DNA of 38,645 nt from an uncultured Saprospiraceae bacterium (GTDB lineage Bacteria > Bacteroidota > Bacteroidia > Chitinophagales > Saprospiraceae): NCBI GenBank assembly GCA_937944245.1, contig CALDYY010000082.1, forward strand, positions 1 to 38,645, in the 5' to 3' direction. The position numbers and the translations under genes were made by a program. This document shows, one piece after another, positions 35,692 to 38,645 of the stretch. Under the pieces are notes generated by a model. That model made no database searches. It was not told the DNA's origin and was given only the letters and a program-made list of their open reading frames with translations. The first letter of the stretch is position 1. Each line of letters opens with the position of its first letter.

Positions 35692-36945
35692 ATGAGATGT
35701 CTTTTGGGAATAATCCTATGGATAATAACAGATATTGCTGCTGCACAAAACTTAATCCCCGATGCTGGATTTGAAGTTTTGCGCATTAGCAACTGCGAAA
35801 ATCCAGTAAAAGCATTCGATAACTTACAGCATTGGTATGCTTTAGACGCTACACCTGACTTGTTTCAGTCAAATTGTAACTTAGATGAATCGGGTTCCGT
35901 ATTTTATAAAAGTTCCTTAAAACCTTATAAAGGCAATAACTTTGCAGGCATTTCCAGCCGATGGAACTCTAATGCTACTTATGTTTCTGAAGGTATAGCA
36001 ACAAAATTAATCGAACCATTGCAAGCAGGGCAAACCTACTATTTTCAAATGGCAATACGCAACCGAGGGGGCTATCAAGGGTTTGACCAATCTATCTCGC
36101 GATGTAATTTAGAACCCAATCAACACATTGATATTTACGTTGCAAAAGATAGCATTACCATCAATAATAATTTTGCCAACGGCACCGCTTCTACTACTGC
36201 CCGCTTGGTAGCTGTACTTAACTCCGTAGCAATCACATCTACCATTCCTTCAGAAGAATGGACAATCATCACTACTTGTTTTGAGGCATTAGGCGGAGAA
36301 ACACACTTAGGCATCGTCATGCCATTAGGTACGTTCGGCGAATTGCCACCATGCGCTGCTTCTGCTAGTAGTGGAGTTTTTAGGTCATTTTACTATAACT
36401 TAGACGAAGTGAAACTTTCTGCTACACCCAACATTATTTCAAAAGAAGTAGAATGGTGTGAAAATGAATCCCTGAACATCAACCTTTTAGCATTACTAGA
36501 TACTACGTTATTTAAAACCGCTAACTTTATTTGGCAGGATGGTGTAAATGCACAACAGCGCACATTGCAAAAAGCAGGCATTTACAACATTGAAGCTATT
36601 TTGGATTGTGGCATTATTCCTATTTCAATTCAAGCTATCAGTAAACGATGTTTGCCTAATATTTATGTGCCAACTATTTTTTCTCCCAACGAAGATGGCA
36701 TCAACGACAACTTCTCCCCATTTATTGACACAAATCAGACGATAATCAACTATCAATTTAGGGTGTTTAATCGTTGGGGTAGTATAGTTTTTAAAAGTGA
36801 TGAACTTGCAAAAGGCTGGAACGGTACGCTCAAAACCAAGACATTGGATGCTGGTACTTATTTTTGGCATTTACAATTTGAAATAGCGACAAATAATGGC
36901 AATCAAATCATTCAACAACATGGAGATGTCCTACTTATCCAGTAA
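35692..36945 (+). CDS. Secreted protein with T9SS type B (gliding-motility-associated) sorting domain
   Basis: This 417-residue exported protein has a signal peptide (1-18, DIAAAQ). An N-terminal domain of about 215 residues follows (NLIPDAGFEVLRISNCENP, DNLQHWYALDATPDLFQSNC, later YVSEGIATKLIEPLQAGQTY), resembling the galactose-binding-like domains often found on such proteins. A short Ig/PKD-like segment comes next (about 250-315; EVEWCENESLNI). The type B sorting domain (321-417) has the hallmark IYVPTIFSPNEDGINDNF, RVFNRWGSIVFKS, WNGTL, LDAGTYFWHLQF and a final GDVLLIQ. I do not recognise a catalytic domain. It follows the CRTAC1 gene by 17 bases and precedes the next gene by 42, so it is probably part of the same operon. 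Confidence 0.88.
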   Translation: MRCLLGIILWIITDIAAAQNLIPDAGFEVLRISNCENPVKAFDNLQHWYALDATPDLFQSNCNLDESGSVFYKSSLKPYKGNNFAGISSRWNSNATYVSEGIATKLIEPLQAGQTYYFQMAIRNRGGYQGFDQSISRCNLEPNQHIDIYVAKDSITINNNFANGTASTTARLVAVLNSVAITSTIPSEEWTIITTCFEALGGETHLGIVMPLGTFGELPPCAASASSGVFRSFYYNLDEVKLSATPNIISKEVEWCENESLNINLLALLDTTLFKTANFIWQDGVNAQQRTLQKAGIYNIEAILDCGIIPISIQAISKRCLPNIYVPTIFSPNEDGINDNFSPFIDTNQTIINYQFRVFNRWGSIVFKSDELAKGWNGTLKTKTLDAGTYFWHLQFEIATNNGNQIIQQHGDVLLIQ

Positions 36946-36987
36946 CTTAGCTCTCTAATTATTCAACAAAACGAAAATACGCAACAC

Positions 36988-38645
36988 ATGAAGCAATTCT
37001 TATTCTTGCTTTTATTCAGCTTTGCACTCATCTTTAGCTGTAACACCATCAAAGATGGCAGCACAAACAATGCAGGCATCAAGCAACTTACACCAGAAAG
37101 AGCGGTTGAAATCGCACAAAAAATTGAAAGTGAGGTAAAACCTCAACTAGCAGAAGGCATTGAATTAAAACTTTGGGCTTCTGATTCACTCATTATTAAT
37201 CCAATTGCCATTTCTATTGACCATCAAGGTAGAGCTTACGTGTCCAGCACACAAAGGCGCAACAATGCAGAATTTGACATTCGCGGTCATAGAGACTGGA
37301 TGACAGAGTCCATATCTTTCCAAACGGTCGAAGATAGACGGGCATTTACCAAAAGACATTTTGATGCTTCAAATAGCGAAAAAAATAATTGGTTGCCCGA
37401 CTTGAATGAAGATGGCATAACAGATTGGCATGACTTGTTAGTAGAAGACGAACGCATCATCCGTTTGGAAGATAAATCAGGCGATGGCGTAGCAGACTTT
37501 GCACAAGAGTACGCAAGCGGTTTCAATACAGAAATTAGTGATGTAATGAACGGCTTACTTGCTTTCGAGGACGAAGTTTTTGCTGGTATCGCTCCTGATC
37601 TTTGGCGATTAAAAGATACAAACGGCGATGGCAAAGCAGATAAACGCGAATCTATTTCTCATGGATATGGGGTGCATATTGGATTTGGTGGTCATGGAAT
37701 GTCTGGGCTAACGGTTGGACCAGATGGTAAAATTTGGTGGAGCATCGGCGACATCGGCGCAAATATTACGGACAAAGATGGCAAGCAATGGAAATATCCT
37801 AATCAAGGCATCATTTGTAGAGCCAATCCAGATGGTAGTGATTTTGAAGTTTATGCAAATGGCGTAAGGAATACCCATGAGTTTGTATTTGATGAATACG
37901 GCAACTTAATTACAGTGGACAACGACGGCGACCATCCAGGCGAAAAAGAGCGATTGGTGTACCTCGTCAATGGCTCGGATAGCGGCTGGCGCATCAACTG
38001 GCAATTTGGCAAATACACTGACCCTAACAACAATGCTTACAAAGTTTGGATGGACGAAAAACTCTATCAACCTCGATTTGAAGGACAAGCTGCTTATATT
38101 CTGCCACCAATAAAAAGCTATCACAACGGACCTGCCGGAATGAAATATAACCCAGGCACAGCACTTGGTGAAAAATGGAAAAACAAATTCTTTTTTGCAG
38201 AATTTGTTGGAAATCCAGCCCGTTCTAAACTTTGGGCTTTCCAACTCCAACCTAAAGGCGCAGGTTTTGATTTTGCAAACGATGAAGTCGTAGTGAGCGG
38301 TATTTTGCCTGTCGGTATTGATTTCGGGCCAGACGGGGCTTTGTATATGGTGGACTGGGTGGATGGTTGGAACATCTCCAATGTGGGCAGAGTCTGGAAA
38401 ATGGACGTTCCAGCAGCAGAAGCACATCCCTTGAGGGCAGAAACAAAGCAACTATTAGCGGAATCATTTGCTAAAAAAGACATAAGCACTTTGAGTGACT
38501 TACTCAAACACGCCGATATGCGCGTGCGCCAAAAAGCACAATTTGAATTAGCAAAAAGAGGAAATAACGGGTTAACTGCTTTTGTGAAAATGACAGAACA
38601 AACTGCACATCAACTAGCTAGAGTGCATGCCATTTGGGGCATTGG
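36988..38645 (+). CDS. PVC-type membrane-bound-dehydrogenase-like lipoprotein, 3' end beyond window
   Basis: The frame is open from ATG 36988 to the window edge (552 codons, no stop). The signal peptide ends in LIFSC, lipidating C18. A propeller-like domain follows, of the kind seen in PVC-type putative membrane-bound dehydrogenases and the sorbosone dehydrogenase-like group: IAISIDHQGRAYVSSTQRRN, GGHGMSGLTVGPDGKIWWSI, TVDNDGDHPGE, GIDFGPDGALYMVDWVDGW. Several acidic loops (DLNEDGITDWHD, DKSGDGVADF, DTNGDGKADK) look Ca2+-binding. The last visible part, from about residue 495, is HEAT-like helical sequence (LLKHADMRVRQKAQFELAKR). Relatives often continue into more HEAT repeats and a c-type cytochrome with CxxCH. 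That region is outside the window, so the redox role is inferred. Confidence 0.8.
   Translation, partial: MKQFLFLLLFSFALIFSCNTIKDGSTNNAGIKQLTPERAVEIAQKIESEVKPQLAEGIELKLWASDSLIINPIAISIDHQGRAYVSSTQRRNNAEFDIRGHRDWMTESISFQTVEDRRAFTKRHFDASNSEKNNWLPDLNEDGITDWHDLLVEDERIIRLEDKSGDGVADFAQEYASGFNTEISDVMNGLLAFEDEVFAGIAPDLWRLKDTNGDGKADKRESISHGYGVHIGFGGHGMSGLTVGPDGKIWWSIGDIGANITDKDGKQWKYPNQGIICRANPDGSDFEVYANGVRNTHEFVFDEYGNLITVDNDGDHPGEKERLVYLVNGSDSGWRINWQFGKYTDPNNNAYKVWMDEKLYQPRFEGQAAYILPPIKSYHNGPAGMKYNPGTALGEKWKNKFFFAEFVGNPARSKLWAFQLQPKGAGFDFANDEVVVSGILPVGIDFGPDGALYMVDWVDGWNISNVGRVWKMDVPAAEAHPLRAETKQLLAESFAKKDISTLSDLLKHADMRVRQKAQFELAKRGNNGLTAFVKMTEQTAHQLARVHAIWGI

Noticed and set aside
37906-38451. 181-codon minus frame at the right end
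   Set aside because: Opposite the PVC-type dehydrogenase-like gene, which shows coherent domain motifs on the + strand; the minus product is Cys/Trp/Val-rich without motifs.

Overview
The window comes from the chromosome of a member of the Bacteroidota. Evidence: a SusC/SusD pair, three proteins ending in type IX secretion (T9SS) sorting domains (two type A, one type B), SprB-type repeats, a parA-parB-DUF5683 block, an AT-rich base composition, and several upstream sequences that fit the Bacteroidota promoter (TTG, about 17-23 bp, TAnnTTTG). No tRNA, CRISPR array, transposase, integrase or phage gene was seen. I cannot place the organism below phylum level.

Layout. 1-200: a minus-strand promoter and purine-rich leader that look like the start of an rRNA operon lying off the left edge. 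0.4-8.0 kb: exodeoxyribonuclease III (+), a GH25 lysozyme-like lipoprotein (-), a membrane-anchored coiled-coil protein (+), a large tandem nucleotide cyclase/ATPase/TPR protein (+) and an overlapping SdiA-regulated-type beta-propeller (+). 8.1-10.8 kb: a large secreted SprB-repeat protein (-) with a T9SS tail. 11.3-15.2 kb: an M3 oligopeptidase, a CNNM/CorC-type membrane protein and a UPF0173 metallo-hydrolase, all +. 15.4-21.8 kb: chromosome segregation genes parA and parB, a DUF5683 protein and a 1041-residue periplasmic TPR protein. 21.8-24.6 kb: a scar where the 3' halves of two unrelated genes, an outer-membrane beta-barrel receptor (-) and a GH28-like beta-helix protein (+), meet head to head, followed by an intact enolase-superfamily dehydratase. 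24.7-27.4 kb: a DEDDh exonuclease/GIY-YIG/UvrC-like fusion (-) and, divergently, a NamZ-like (DUF1343) muramidase (+). 27.5-38.6 kb: a co-directional export/uptake block: SusC, SusD, a strong hairpin, a di-haem peroxidase, a CRTAC1/ASPIC FG-GAP protein with a T9SS tail, a T9SS type B protein, and a lipoprotein of the PVC-type dehydrogenase family cut by the window end.

How the genes may work together. parA/parB/DUF5683 is a familiar housekeeping block. The coiled-coil protein, cyclase and propeller form a tight run that may be a signalling unit. The last 11 kb puts an outer-membrane importer next to a redox enzyme and several surface or secreted proteins. That suggests capture and oxidative processing of an unknown substrate, but the substrate cannot be read from the sequence.

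Most unusual items: the cyclase, whose two domains are reciprocally degenerate as in eukaryotic soluble adenylyl cyclase; the double-truncation junction near 22.9 kb; the SusCD-di-haem-CRTAC1 block with a hairpin 20 bp before the di-haem gene; and a tandemly duplicated, unrecognised domain in the SprB-repeat protein.
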